Source: DASXMT01 sp963755985
GTDB lineage: Bacteria; Actinomycetota; Acidimicrobiia; Acidimicrobiales; RAAP-2
Assembly (NCBI GenBank): GCA_963755985.1
Contig: CAVWLO010000004.1
Span: 124,001 to 188,000, forward strand
Direction: 5' to 3'
DNA: 64,000 nt
Both the position numbers and the translations under genes were made by a program. Position 1 is the first letter of the stretch. Each line of letters begins with the position of its first letter. Shown piece after piece: positions 35,708-43,902 of this stretch. Below the pieces are notes generated by a model, which saw nothing but the letters and a program-made list of their open reading frames with translations, was not told the DNA's origin and made no database searches.

Positions 35708-35901
35708 CAGTTCAGGTTGATCGAGTTGGCCTTGGCCGTGACCTTGGAGACGATGATGGCCCCGACGGCTATGGCCAACGCGGCAAAGATTGCGGTGAGG
35801 ATCACCTTCTCTACTGCTGAGCCGGCGTCGTCCAAACCGCCTCGAGCGCGCGTGCGCTCCTTGAGATAGGTCCAGAGTGCGGCAATCTGTACAGGCAGCA
35901 T
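35707..35901 (-). CDS. flp: Flp-type major pilin candidate
   Basis: A 64-residue protein with the usual Flp length. RARGGLDDAGSAVEKVILTAIFAALAIAVGAIIVSKV has a G followed by the Glu-containing hydrophobic helix of class IV prepilins, though the cleavage context is atypical (DDAGSAVEK). It is processed by a prepilin peptidase in the family, but no peptidase gene is in the window. ATG 35901 has GAGAGGAG. The 173-bp gap upstream allows a separate promoter for abundant pilin synthesis (inference). Confidence 0.82.
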   Translation of the reverse strand: MLPVQIAALWTYLKERTRARGGLDDAGSAVEKVILTAIFAALAIAVGAIIVSKVTAKANSINLN

Positions 35902-36074
35902 GTCTGCTCCTCTCTATCGTTGTCTCCTGCGCTGGCTTGCTGTATTCCGGCATGCTGTGTTCGGGTGTTATTCCGGCGTGCTGGTTTTGGTGTGCCCTGT
36001 GGCTGTTCGGTTTGTATTGCGTCTATTGGATGCTGTGCGATTTGGATGCTGTGCGATCTTGCTGCTCTGGAGCT

Positions 36075-36971
36075 TCAAAATCCGGTGAGTATCCGACTGA
36101 ACGCCGGGTATCCCACGAAAAGGAGGAACCCCACCAAGAGCAGCGCTCCAGGCAAAAAGAGCCGTTCGGTCACCGTGTTGGCCTCGGTTTCCGCTTCGGC
36201 CTGCTCGTGCCGCCGAAGGGCGGCGGCCCGGGCCGACAGCGATCGACGCACTCGGGCGCCCTCGGTTCCGGCCAGGCGTATGGTCGCAGCCAACTCGGTC
36301 AGCTCCGGGACCCCAAGGTTCTCGCCGAGCCGGGCAAGGGCCGACCACGAGGGCTCCCCCGAGTCCTGAGCCAAGGCGAGGGCCCGTTTGAGCCGCACCG
36401 AGGCCCAATCCGAGCTCGCCGCCGCCGCCGACTGGAGGGCTCCCTCGATCCCCACTCCGCCAGCCAGGCCGAGCACGACGAGATCGACGAACGAACCGAC
36501 CACGATGCGGACATGGCGACGACGCTGGCGTGCCTCACGGTACAGCACGACGAAGGGGATGCAGGCACCCATCGGAACCAGGACCACAATCACTGCGAAG
36601 GGAACCAGGATGGGCAGATCGATCCCACCCACCTGCAGCAGTCCCCAGACGACCACCGGCAACAGCACGGCCGTGCCCACTGCTTGCACGGTCTGCAGGG
36701 CCAACTGGTCGACGCCCACGTCCACCACTGCCATGGCCGTCGTGACGCGGTCCCAGAATCGTCCGCGCATCAGACCGACCTCATCGGCCCAGGCGGCTGT
36801 GGAGGCGCCGACATAGTCGGGCCACCGGGACCTCGGCCTGCCTCGTCCCATCGACGACGAGAGGGCGTGCATGCCCGACGCGTCGAGCAAGGGTCGTGCC
36901 GAACGAAGACCTCTGATCAAGCCGCCCGCGCCCAGCCCGAAGAACAGACCACAGAAGATGGCCGCGTTCAT
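36075..36971 (-). CDS. tadC: TadC, inner-membrane platform protein of the Tad pilus
   Basis: A 298-residue T2SS-F family protein. Hydrophobic segments lie at the N-terminus (AAIFCGLFFGLGAGG), in the middle (VQAVGTAVLLPVVVWGLLQVGG, ILVPFAVIVVLVPMGACIPFVVL) and at the C-terminus (LFLPGALLLVGFLLFVGYPAF). The cytosolic F domain includes SFVDLVVLGLAGGVGIEGAL and GTEGARVRRSLSARAAALRR. It overlaps tadB by ATGA, so translation is coupled. With TadB it forms the platform driven by TadA. Confidence 0.92.
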   Translation of the reverse strand: MNAAIFCGLFFGLGAGGLIRGLRSARPLLDASGMHALSSSMGRGRPRSRWPDYVGASTAAWADEVGLMRGRFWDRVTTAMAVVDVGVDQLALQTVQAVGTAVLLPVVVWGLLQVGGIDLPILVPFAVIVVLVPMGACIPFVVLYREARQRRRHVRIVVGSFVDLVVLGLAGGVGIEGALQSAAAASSDWASVRLKRALALAQDSGEPSWSALARLGENLGVPELTELAATIRLAGTEGARVRRSLSARAAALRRHEQAEAETEANTVTERLFLPGALLLVGFLLFVGYPAFSRILTGF

Positions 36972-37858
36972 GTCGTTCCCTCGTCCGTGAGCAACCGGAC
37001 GGGCGCCGGCGGCTTCGCCATCCGAACCATCAATGTCAGACCAGCGGCGTAGAGGGCGCCGATGGTCACCAGGATGACCTGTCCGGTCGGAGTGCCTAAG
37101 GGTGCGAGGTAGCTGTGAGCCAATAGAGCCAGGGCGCCGGCAAAGGCCACACTGAACACGATCACGGTTCGGATGCCGCTTCGCGGCGACGCCCGGCTGG
37201 TCTCGATCCGTAGCCGAAGGGCAACATCTTCTCTGGTCGAGTCGGCCAGCGCTCCGAGGAGTTCCCCGAGGTGCTGAGCCCTGGCCGACGAGGCCAGGAT
37301 CAATGCGCAGGCGACACGGTCCGTGCTCGGGTCGGCCACCTCCTCGGCGAAGAGGACCAGCGCGTCCTTGCTGTACATTCCGGCCCGGAGACGGCCGGCC
37401 AGCGCCAGTGTGGCTGGACGAATGGGGTCAGGGGACATCGGGGCGGTTGCCATGATCGCCTGGTTCAGTCCGGCAGATGCAGCCAGAGTGCCGTGAAGCA
37501 TCTCCGTCCAGGTGGCGATGGCCTCGAGCTTGCTGACCGACAGTGCCGTCGAGGTCTGTCCGAACAGCGAGGGCAGCCCGAGGGTGGCGGCGACACCGAT
37601 GGGAAAGGCAACGGGCCAGCGGGTGACGACCGTTGCCACCGCCCCCACGGCACAGGCCGTCGCCAGACGGAGCCCGCCGTGCCGTCCCAGAGCGGATCGA
37701 ACCGGGGCACCGACAGAAGCTGAGAGGCCCGTCTGCTTCGGCGACGGGGAGTAGGTCGGCGATTGGGAGGGTTCGCGCTCTTTTCGGGTGCACGCGCTCA
37801 CGATGCCGACAATGCCCAAGCCGAACCCGAGGGCGCAGAGGACTGCGGCTGCGATCAT
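36968..37858 (-). CDS. tadB: TadB, inner-membrane platform protein of the Tad pilus
   Basis: A 296-residue T2SS-F family protein: an N-terminal membrane helix (MIAAAVLCALGFGLGIVGIV), the cytosolic domain (TEMLHGTLAASAGLNQAIMATAP, CALILASSARAQHLGELLGALADS) and two C-terminal helices. ATG 37858 overlaps the tadA stop by four bases (ATGA), which decides the start over a TTG two codons earlier. Confidence 0.92.
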   Translation of the reverse strand: MIAAAVLCALGFGLGIVGIVSACTRKEREPSQSPTYSPSPKQTGLSASVGAPVRSALGRHGGLRLATACAVGAVATVVTRWPVAFPIGVAATLGLPSLFGQTSTALSVSKLEAIATWTEMLHGTLAASAGLNQAIMATAPMSPDPIRPATLALAGRLRAGMYSKDALVLFAEEVADPSTDRVACALILASSARAQHLGELLGALADSTREDVALRLRIETSRASPRSGIRTVIVFSVAFAGALALLAHSYLAPLGTPTGQVILVTIGALYAAGLTLMVRMAKPPAPVRLLTDEGTT

Positions 37859-39291
37859 GCCCAAACCCGTTCGGAGGCGTCCGGGGCTGTGATGGGCTCG
37901 TACCCGTGTCGAACCAGTTCACGGAGAGTCTCAGGGCGAAGTGGCGCACCTACCTCGGCGCGCCGATCGTCACCCGGGCGGAAGACCTCGTTGGAGATGA
38001 CCTGAGGTCCTTCCGCGTCCACCACCTCGCGGACGGACGATACGAAGCGCCTCCGGCGCCGCGGCCCGGCGAACCACGCTCCGCCGTTGGCGGTCTCGTC
38101 CGATCTGTCGATTCCGCCGGAACCGACTTCGGCGTCCGAAGCGGCCCAACCGGACGGGACCCGGGTGTAGGCGCTGTCATACCCGTCGTCGTCGGCCTCG
38201 GTCGGGTGCTCGATATCCAGGAAGACGACGAAGTGAACTGCCCCGGCGACCAACAGATTGGTGGCTTCGAGCGGGAGGCGTTCGGCGGCTTGGACGGCAT
38301 AGGAGGCGATGCGGCGGAACACTCCGGCCGACGAGTCCGAGTGGATCGTGCACATCGAGCCCGATCGGCCCTGGCTCATGGCGTTGAGCATGGGAAGGAT
38401 CTCGTCGCCCAGAACCTCGCCCACGATGACCCGGTCAGCGTTCATCCGAAGGGCCCGACGGACCAGGTGTGCGACTTCCACCATCCCTTCTCCCTCCAGA
38501 TTGGCCGGCCTGGCCTCGAGGGCGACGATGTCCGGGTGGCGGACACTGTCCCGATCGAGAGCGAGTTCGAACGACTGCTCGATGGTCACCAGCCGTTCCC
38601 TGGGTGGGATCACCGAAGCCAGGGCGCGGAACAGGGTCGTCTTCCCCGAGTTCATCGCCCCGGCGATGATGACGTTCTTTCGAGCCCGGACAGCCGCGGC
38701 CAGAAATGAAGCCATGGAGGGATCGATGGTCCCGAGCTCGACCAGATCGTCCATCGAGAGGTCGATGAAACGGTGGCGCCGCACCGAGATGGATGGGCGT
38801 GCGGTGACGGCCATAAGCGCCGAGAGTCGACTTCCATCGGGCAGCCGCAGATCCAGCTCGGGGCGGGCCATATCGAACCGGCGCTCCGAAAGGCCGAACC
38901 TCGCCGCCGCCGACCTTATGATCTCGATGAGCTCCTCATCGGACTCGGCGATGGGCGGCATCGCCCGTTTGGCGCCGTCGGCATAGGTGACCCATACGCG
39001 ATCGCACCCGTTGACGTCGATGTTTTCGATGGAAGGGTCGTCGATGAGGGACTGGAGCCCTCCCATTCCGAAGAGGGCGTCGAGGATCGACTGGGCGAGG
39101 CGTTGCTCCTCCTCCGAGGTGGGAAGGGGCGCGTCACTGGCCAGCTGCTCGATGCCGAGTGCATCCATGTGGACGAAGATGCGCTGCCGGGCGAACTCGC
39201 GGCGGTCTTCACTACCGAGTGCCGACACGTCCTCGGCGGCAAGGTCCTCGGCTACCAACGTCCGGATCTTCGTAGCCAGAGACGGAATCAT
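37855..39291 (-). CDS. tadA: TadA/CpaF secretion ATPase of the Tad pilus
   Basis: A 478-residue hexameric GSPII E-type ATPase. An N-terminal helical domain is followed by the core: PSIENIDVNGCDRVWV, Walker A IIAGAMNSGKTTLFRAL, the Asp box VTIEQSFELALD, Walker B ALRMNADRVIVGEVLGDE and the His box SMCTIHSD. It powers pilus assembly (and possibly retraction) at the inner membrane. The C-terminal tail of about 70 residues is variable. It starts at ATG 39291, 37 nt after the tadZ stop. Confidence 0.95.
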   Translation of the reverse strand: MIPSLATKIRTLVAEDLAAEDVSALGSEDRREFARQRIFVHMDALGIEQLASDAPLPTSEEEQRLAQSILDALFGMGGLQSLIDDPSIENIDVNGCDRVWVTYADGAKRAMPPIAESDEELIEIIRSAAARFGLSERRFDMARPELDLRLPDGSRLSALMAVTARPSISVRRHRFIDLSMDDLVELGTIDPSMASFLAAAVRARKNVIIAGAMNSGKTTLFRALASVIPPRERLVTIEQSFELALDRDSVRHPDIVALEARPANLEGEGMVEVAHLVRRALRMNADRVIVGEVLGDEILPMLNAMSQGRSGSMCTIHSDSSAGVFRRIASYAVQAAERLPLEATNLLVAGAVHFVVFLDIEHPTEADDDGYDSAYTRVPSGWAASDAEVGSGGIDRSDETANGGAWFAGPRRRRRFVSSVREVVDAEGPQVISNEVFRPGDDRRAEVGAPLRPETLRELVRHGYEPITAPDASERVWA

Positions 39292-39328
39292 GACCCCGCT
39301 ACCGCCATCACCGACGTTGGGCCGACCG

Positions 39329-40216
39329 TCACGGGAGGACCTTCAGGGTGGTCGGCTCTACTTGCTCTTCGAGCCGAGCTCCGGCTTGGGCCTCGCTGGT
39401 CGAGTCGCGTGAAGCGGCCTGCATCCTGCTGCTCGATTCACCGGTGACCGGGGCCCCCTGTTCTGGGTGTGGCTGGTCACCGAACCGGCGAGACCCGCGC
39501 CCATCGAACGAGGCGAAGGAATCGGCGATTCGGCGGGCGGACTTGACGAGCACCGACCGGGCCAGACGGCGAGTACCGCTCGAGACACCTGAGGCCACCG
39601 CCGCGGCAGCAGGGTCGTGGGGCACCTCGGCCGAGACTCGAAGTCCCGTAGCCGCCTCGATGTCCCGGGATCGGCTCGGCCCACGGCCGACGACCATCAG
39701 GGAGATCCGGTCACCGCCGAGGCGCGTGAGCAACTCTCCTTGCTCGACGACATGGGCGACCGATGCCTGATCCGGCCCGATGAGCACGCCGATGGCTTCT
39801 GCCGCCTGGAGCAATTGTCTGCAGTCCTCATAGGGCGCAGCCAACCGACCAAGATCGGCAACGACGTCGACGTCTCTGGCCGCGGCGATCACTGCCTGAT
39901 TGATGTTGGCCCTGGTCACCGACTGGGCCAAGGCCATCTCCGATGAGCTCCCACCGACAAGGACCTCGAGGCCTCCGGGCAACCGCTGCATGTGGGGATC
40001 GGCAACCACTGCCTCAGGATCCCGACGGGCGGCGGTGGCCAAGGACAGGCACCCCTTTGCCGTCGACAGCTCGAACCGTGCCGCCAGGTCGCCCCCGAAG
40101 GGATCGCATTCGGCAACCACCACTCGGCGATCGAGTGGCCAGGTCGCCGCGACCAGGCACGCCAGGGTCGTGACACCGGGCGCGCCCTTCAGTGATGCCA
40201 GGGCGAACAAGCTCAT
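39329..40216 (-). CDS. tadZ: TadZ/CpaE-like MinD-family ATPase
   Basis: A 295-residue ParA/MinD-type protein that in Tad systems directs the apparatus to its cell site. The deviant Walker A is KGAPGVTTLACLVAA: the signature first Lys is kept but the P-loop Lys is replaced by Val, as in atypical TadZ proteins, so ATP hydrolysis may be weak. VVVAECDPFGGDLAARF is the next strand and DVVADLGRL the Walker B-like region. It overlaps cpaB by ATGA. Confidence 0.87.
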   Translation of the reverse strand: MSLFALASLKGAPGVTTLACLVAATWPLDRRVVVAECDPFGGDLAARFELSTAKGCLSLATAARRDPEAVVADPHMQRLPGGLEVLVGGSSSEMALAQSVTRANINQAVIAAARDVDVVADLGRLAAPYEDCRQLLQAAEAIGVLIGPDQASVAHVVEQGELLTRLGGDRISLMVVGRGPSRSRDIEAATGLRVSAEVPHDPAAAAVASGVSSGTRRLARSVLVKSARRIADSFASFDGRGSRRFGDQPHPEQGAPVTGESSSRMQAASRDSTSEAQAGARLEEQVEPTTLKVLP

Positions 40217-41070
40217 GGCGCGGACGGCCCCTGCGGGAGGACGACGATACTGACCTGTCCAGCTGCAGCCGCCACAGAGACGGCCGGCGCCAGTTGCTGG
40301 GCCAGCTCGACCGAGACCAGCTGAGTCGATGTGTCCCCGGAGGCCGCGCCGGGCGTGGCCACGTCGTACACCTGAGCACGCGGGACGAGCACGCCATCGC
40401 TGCCGGACTGACTCGAGCTCGACCCGGAGCCGGCACTCGGAGCGGGGCCGGCACTGGCGCCGCCGGAACCGGAGGTGGAGCCGAAGCTGAAGGTTGAGCT
40501 GGAGTCAGCGCCGGAACCCGAGAGACTCGGCGCCGGGCTACCGGGCTGACCCGTCTGGACCACCATGACCTGTTCACCGGGGACCACCCCGGCCGACGGC
40601 AGTTGCCCGGGCTTCAGAGCGATTCCTACGATTGCGTCGTTAGGCGGGATTCGGCTGGCGGTGGAGATGTCCCCGGTCGTAAGGATCGAGCCAGGGACCA
40701 GGCCGACGGCCGCTTGCTTTCCGACGACAGAGCCGACAGCGGAGTACGGGATCGGTTGTACGGAGCCGCTGATCGACGCGGTCGCCTCTCCGAGGTCGGA
40801 ACTGGAGATCTCCTGGCCTTGGTGGACGGGACGTACCACGGCCACGATCGGGACCTTATGACCGGCGTTGGCGTACAGGCCGGCGAAGATGGCGACGCTG
40901 GCAAAAATGAGGACGGTTGACGCCAGGGCCATGACCGGGCGGCGAACCTTGTTGGGCTTCGGGAGTCTCTCGTTCGACGCGTCGGATCCACGGCCGTGCG
41001 ATTCGGCTTTGCCCTTGCGGGCGCCGGTGATGCCGGAGCGTCCGTTTCTCTTATCGAGCGTCGAGCTCAT
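40213..41070 (-). CDS. cpaB: CpaB/RcpC-like SAF-domain pilus-assembly protein
   Basis: A 285-residue protein with a basic N-terminus, one membrane helix (VMALASTVLIFASVAIFAGLYANAG) and a SAF domain (VPIVAVVRPVHQGQEISSSDLGEA, PGSILTTGDIS), the layout of CpaB. A long Ser/Gly-rich stretch splits the C-terminal part. AGGAGG precedes ATG 41070. The leader holds a 13-bp tandem repeat that could change transcript or promoter spacing. Confidence 0.88.
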   Translation of the reverse strand: MSSTLDKRNGRSGITGARKGKAESHGRGSDASNERLPKPNKVRRPVMALASTVLIFASVAIFAGLYANAGHKVPIVAVVRPVHQGQEISSSDLGEATASISGSVQPIPYSAVGSVVGKQAAVGLVPGSILTTGDISTASRIPPNDAIVGIALKPGQLPSAGVVPGEQVMVVQTGQPGSPAPSLSGSGADSSSTFSFGSTSGSGGASAGPAPSAGSGSSSSQSGSDGVLVPRAQVYDVATPGAASGDTSTQLVSVELAQQLAPAVSVAAAAGQVSIVVLPQGPSAP

Positions 41071-41100
41071 GGCGTGCCTCCTCTCGGCGAGTGACCGTCT

Positions 41101-41175
41101 CGGCTACTGATCTCGGCTACTGATCTCGGCTACTGATCTCGGCTACTGATCTCGGCTACTGATCTCGGCTACTGA
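41101..41175. repeat. 13-bp tandem repeat in the cpaB leader
   Basis: Six perfect copies of CGGCTACTGATCT (last one truncated) between the upstream tad-associated gene and cpaB. The unit is not a multiple of three and the array is intergenic. Perfect identity suggests that copy number is unstable. Confidence 0.9.
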
Positions 41176-41183
41176 CCCTTTGG

Positions 41184-42170
41184 CTATTGGCCACTGGTGG
41201 AAACACTTTCGATCTGCTCCACGGGGAGGGAGGTTGAGGACGAGGTGGTCAGCGGGGCCAGTGTCCCGCCGGCTGGGGTTCCTTGCGCCGTCCACGACAC
41301 GCCCCAAGTGACCGTGGCCGTGACCGGGAACCCGGCACTGTTGGGGTCACCGTTGGCCGTAGGCTCACCGGCCGAGGACCTCCTGTAGGTGTACGAGCAG
41401 TTGGTGGTCTGGGACTCGGCGGGAACCGACGGCTGGTATGGAGTTCCTGGCCCATCGCAGGTAACCGATCCTCCGTCTCCCATCGTCCACACGACCTGCT
41501 CTGGGGTGGCCGTCGCTGTCGCCGTGACGGTCGCGACCGATGCCGACACCGACTCCTGGCCCCATGTACCCTGACCGACCCAGAGCCAGGTGGGCAGATT
41601 GACGATCGTTCGGTTGCTCGGATTTGTCTCGATCTGTGGTGCGGGGAGTCGCATCGAATTCTCTGCCTGTTGCGCCAAGACAGCTGGATCGATGGCCGGT
41701 ATGGGCGGTGCAGCAGCCTGCCCGGCTGACGCAGCCGCGGCGGCTGGGGTCGGTACCCAGACGACCCCATCGCGGTGGATCTGGGCATAGTTGCCACCCT
41801 GGCATTCCACCAGGTACCAGTTGCCGGGAGAGGTGACGCCGGGCGGCCCCGCGACCGTCTGATCGCTTGCCGGCGCCAAATAGTAGGTACATGGCGGGGT
41901 GCTGGCTCCGCTGTTGTTGCTGCCGTTGTTGCTGCTGCTGCCGCTAGTTCCCTGGGGCGACGCTTGATTGGATGGGTTCGTGCCAGCTGATGGTGACCCG
42001 ACTTCGTTCTCGGTCGAGTTTCCAGATGACCCGGACGATGACACGCTCACGGAGATCGTCGAACCGAGATCGCCGCGCCGACGTCGAGCGCTTGCCGATG
42101 GCAGGCGAACGTCAAGTGACCAATGGACAGCGCAACGGCGGCAATCGCGAGACGCTACGAACCGGCGCAT
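41184..42170 (-). CDS. Tad-associated secreted hypothetical protein
   Basis: A 328-residue protein. Features: a Ser/Asn/Gly-rich segment, CTYYLAPASDQTVAG, DGVVWVPTPAAAAASAGQAA, LPTWLWVGQGTWGQESVSASVATVTATATATPEQVVWTMGDGG and CDGPGTPYQP, a pattern of a PKD-like domain seen in proteins encoded with actinobacterial tad genes. The current N-terminus (MRRFVASRDCRRCAVH) is not a signal peptide, but a shifted frame reads RLAIAAVALSIGHLTFA, which looks like one. A compensated frameshift near the start is therefore suspected. It is the first gene of the pilus operon. Confidence 0.75.
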   Translation of the reverse strand: MRRFVASRDCRRCAVHWSLDVRLPSASARRRRGDLGSTISVSVSSSGSSGNSTENEVGSPSAGTNPSNQASPQGTSGSSSNNGSNNSGASTPPCTYYLAPASDQTVAGPPGVTSPGNWYLVECQGGNYAQIHRDGVVWVPTPAAAAASAGQAAAPPIPAIDPAVLAQQAENSMRLPAPQIETNPSNRTIVNLPTWLWVGQGTWGQESVSASVATVTATATATPEQVVWTMGDGGSVTCDGPGTPYQPSVPAESQTTNCSYTYRRSSAGEPTANGDPNSAGFPVTATVTWGVSWTAQGTPAGGTLAPLTTSSSTSLPVEQIESVSTSGQ

Positions 42171-42237
42171 CCGTCCACCAGCGACGTTCTGTTCGGAGAG
42201 CTTCCAGCCGGTTGGGTTCTGCGCATAACCGAATTGA

Positions 42238-42684
42238 TCAACTCATACGATGGTCGGCCCAACAGCACCAGAACGCGGCTTCCCCGTCTTCGCATTGAAC
42301 TCGATCTCGTCGTCGTGGGCGCACGAGAGACATCCGCACGATTTCCACCCATATTGATCCGAACTGTGGGCTGCCGTAATATGTGAGCCCTTCGCGCTCG
42401 ATATCCATGTGAGGCGAACGTCGCGAGATTCGTTCGAGCCCGAAGTCGAGCTGGGGAGGGATCATTGCGGCAATGAGCTCGGGACTGTTTGCATCCGAGG
42501 TGAGCGCTGCGTCATGAAATGCCTTTTGGGCGGCGAGCCATGCCGTCACGATCGCCTTGGTAGCTGGGCTGGATGTGGCCGTTGTCGACGTCGACGCACT
42601 GGAACCACCGCAGGCCACGAGGCAGAGCGAGGAGATGGAAAAGCCCAGGACGGCAGGAAGGATCCGCACGTAACGTGATCGCAT
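42238..42684 (-). CDS. Lipoprotein with a probable frameshift near the 3' end
   Basis: A 148-residue protein with a clear lipoprotein signal: MRSRYVRILPAVLGFSISSL then LVACGGSS, with Cys in the lipobox. The mature domain (TKAIVTAWLAAQKAFHDAALTSDANSPELIAAMIPPQL) resembles small actinobacterial lipoproteins of unknown function. Past about 42330 the composition becomes odd (RPRRRDRVQCEDGE), while another frame reads SCAHDDEIEFNAKTGKP, the kind of strand-turn-strand end expected there. A single-base indel is suspected. Confidence 0.65.
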   Translation of the reverse strand: MRSRYVRILPAVLGFSISSLCLVACGGSSASTSTTATSSPATKAIVTAWLAAQKAFHDAALTSDANSPELIAAMIPPQLDFGLERISRRSPHMDIEREGLTYYGSPQFGSIWVEIVRMSLVRPRRRDRVQCEDGEAAFWCCWADHRMS

Positions 42685-43071
42685 CACCGGTACGCAGCGA
42701 GTCCGCCGGGCCACAGAACGATGACCGTAGACCCCATCCGACGGGAGATCAAGGGGCAATTTCAGAATGCTGGATTCGCTTGGTTCAGAGAACATTGATG
42801 TCGCCAACAAGGCATGAAGGGACCCGTTGAAGACCTCGCTCATCAGACCAACGATGGTTGAACTACCTTGCAGAACTCCTAACTCGGCACCTTGCTCAGT
42901 TGGATTCAGCTGCCTCGTAAGGCCCGGAGGCCGCACTGGCAGGCAGGGCACTTCAGAGCTTGCAGTCGGCTTGAGCAGCGAGCTCGGTTCGCAGTCGCAA
43001 GATTCGCACTCCGAGATCCAGCCGGAACGCATGAGTTTGATTGTGTGTACATTGTGCGTACACTTGTTGCC
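42685..43071. other. Gene-free stretch between the lipoprotein and the TA-like pair
   Basis: No convincing gene. Its GC content is lower than the pilus region. The right end carries the GTGTAC/GTACAC dyad just before the antitoxin-like gene. Confidence 0.5.
43045..43063. promoter_or_regulatory. Dyad operator candidate of the tacA/tacT-like pair
   Basis: GTGTAC (43045-43050), seven bases, then GTACAC (43058-43063), ending eight bases before the GTG start. TacA-type antitoxins repress their own operon by binding such palindromes (family knowledge). Confidence 0.65.
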
Positions 43072-43374
43072 GTGGATACCGACCCAAGCTCTGAGGCTCA
43101 AAGCGTAAAAAGTGGCCGGTTGGGTCTCCGTATCAGCGACCGGCAGCGGTCGCTCCTAGTGGCAGCGAGCCGCGCCGAAGGGGCGACGATCTCGGAGTTC
43201 GTATTGAAGTACGCCACCAGGGCAGCGGAGGGCGTGTTGGCTGACCGACGAGCGTTCTTGCTGTCGGAGCCCCAGTGGGCAGCATTTACGGACGCGCTCG
43301 ACCGGCCACCCCGGAGCCTTCCGAGACTGGGCCAGCTGCTCCAGACCCCGACGGTCCTCGACGCCGATGAGTGA
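43072..43374 (+). CDS. TacA-like (DUF1778) antitoxin
   Basis: A 100-residue protein: RLGLRISDRQRSLLVAASRAEGATISEFVLKYATRAAEGVL is the ribbon-helix-helix DNA-binding domain. FLLSEPQWAAFTDALDRPPRSLPRLGQLL is the C-terminal toxin-neutralising segment of TacA/DUF1778. The start is taken as GTG 43072, as no earlier start fits the family length; no clear Shine-Dalgarno is seen. The stop overlaps the next gene by 8 nt, the usual TA arrangement. Confidence 0.85.
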   Translation: MDTDPSSEAQSVKSGRLGLRISDRQRSLLVAASRAEGATISEFVLKYATRAAEGVLADRRAFLLSEPQWAAFTDALDRPPRSLPRLGQLLQTPTVLDADE

Positions 43375-43885
43375 TGAGCGACGCTTCAGCGCTGTCGAGG
43401 TGCTGACCTCTGCTCATCGCGTCGCCGGATTCAACTGCGGTTCGCATGATGAAACGATTTGGCTGCAGCACTCCGGGCTCGCCGCGCAGAACTCGAGATC
43501 GAGCAGGACCTACGTCGTTCGACGGCCGAGTGATGACCGGGTGGTGGCATTTCACACGCTAACCGCGGGCGCTGTATTGCCAGTTCGAGCCCCTAGGCGC
43601 TTGGCCACGAGTGTCGAGAGCTATCCGATCTCAGTCGTCATTCTCACCCGTCTGGGAGTCGACCTATCAGAGCATGGGCAGCGCCTGGGTTGCGCCCTCC
43701 TCGTCGATGCACTCCAGCGGGTCAATGCCGCAGCCGACATTGTCGGTGTCCACGCCCTACTCGTTCACGCGCCGAACCAGATGGCTCGAGACTTCTGTCA
43801 GGCAGTGGCCGAGTTCGAGGCAAGCCCAACCGACCCGTTCCATCTCTTTCTACTGATCAAGGATCTGCGCCGGTCGTTCACGTGA
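43367..43885 (+). CDS. TacT-like GNAT acetyltransferase toxin, possibly inactive
   Basis: A 172-residue GNAT protein. Family members acetylate the amino group on aminoacyl-tRNA. Visible here: FNCGSHDETIWLQHSGLAAQ (N-terminal), RTYVVRRPSDDRVVAFHTL, ISVVILTRLGVDLSEHGQRLGCALLVDAL with an acetyl-CoA Q-x-x-G-x-A motif, and SPTDPFHLFLLIKDLRRSF at the end. The position normally held by the catalytic Tyr (ARDFY) reads ARDFC, and the following FGF is AEF, so activity may be lost or changed. Confidence 0.85.
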   Translation: MSDERRFSAVEVLTSAHRVAGFNCGSHDETIWLQHSGLAAQNSRSSRTYVVRRPSDDRVVAFHTLTAGAVLPVRAPRRLATSVESYPISVVILTRLGVDLSEHGQRLGCALLVDALQRVNAAADIVGVHALLVHAPNQMARDFCQAVAEFEASPTDPFHLFLLIKDLRRSFT

Positions 43886-43902
43886 CCACAAGCCAGGCGC
43901 GG

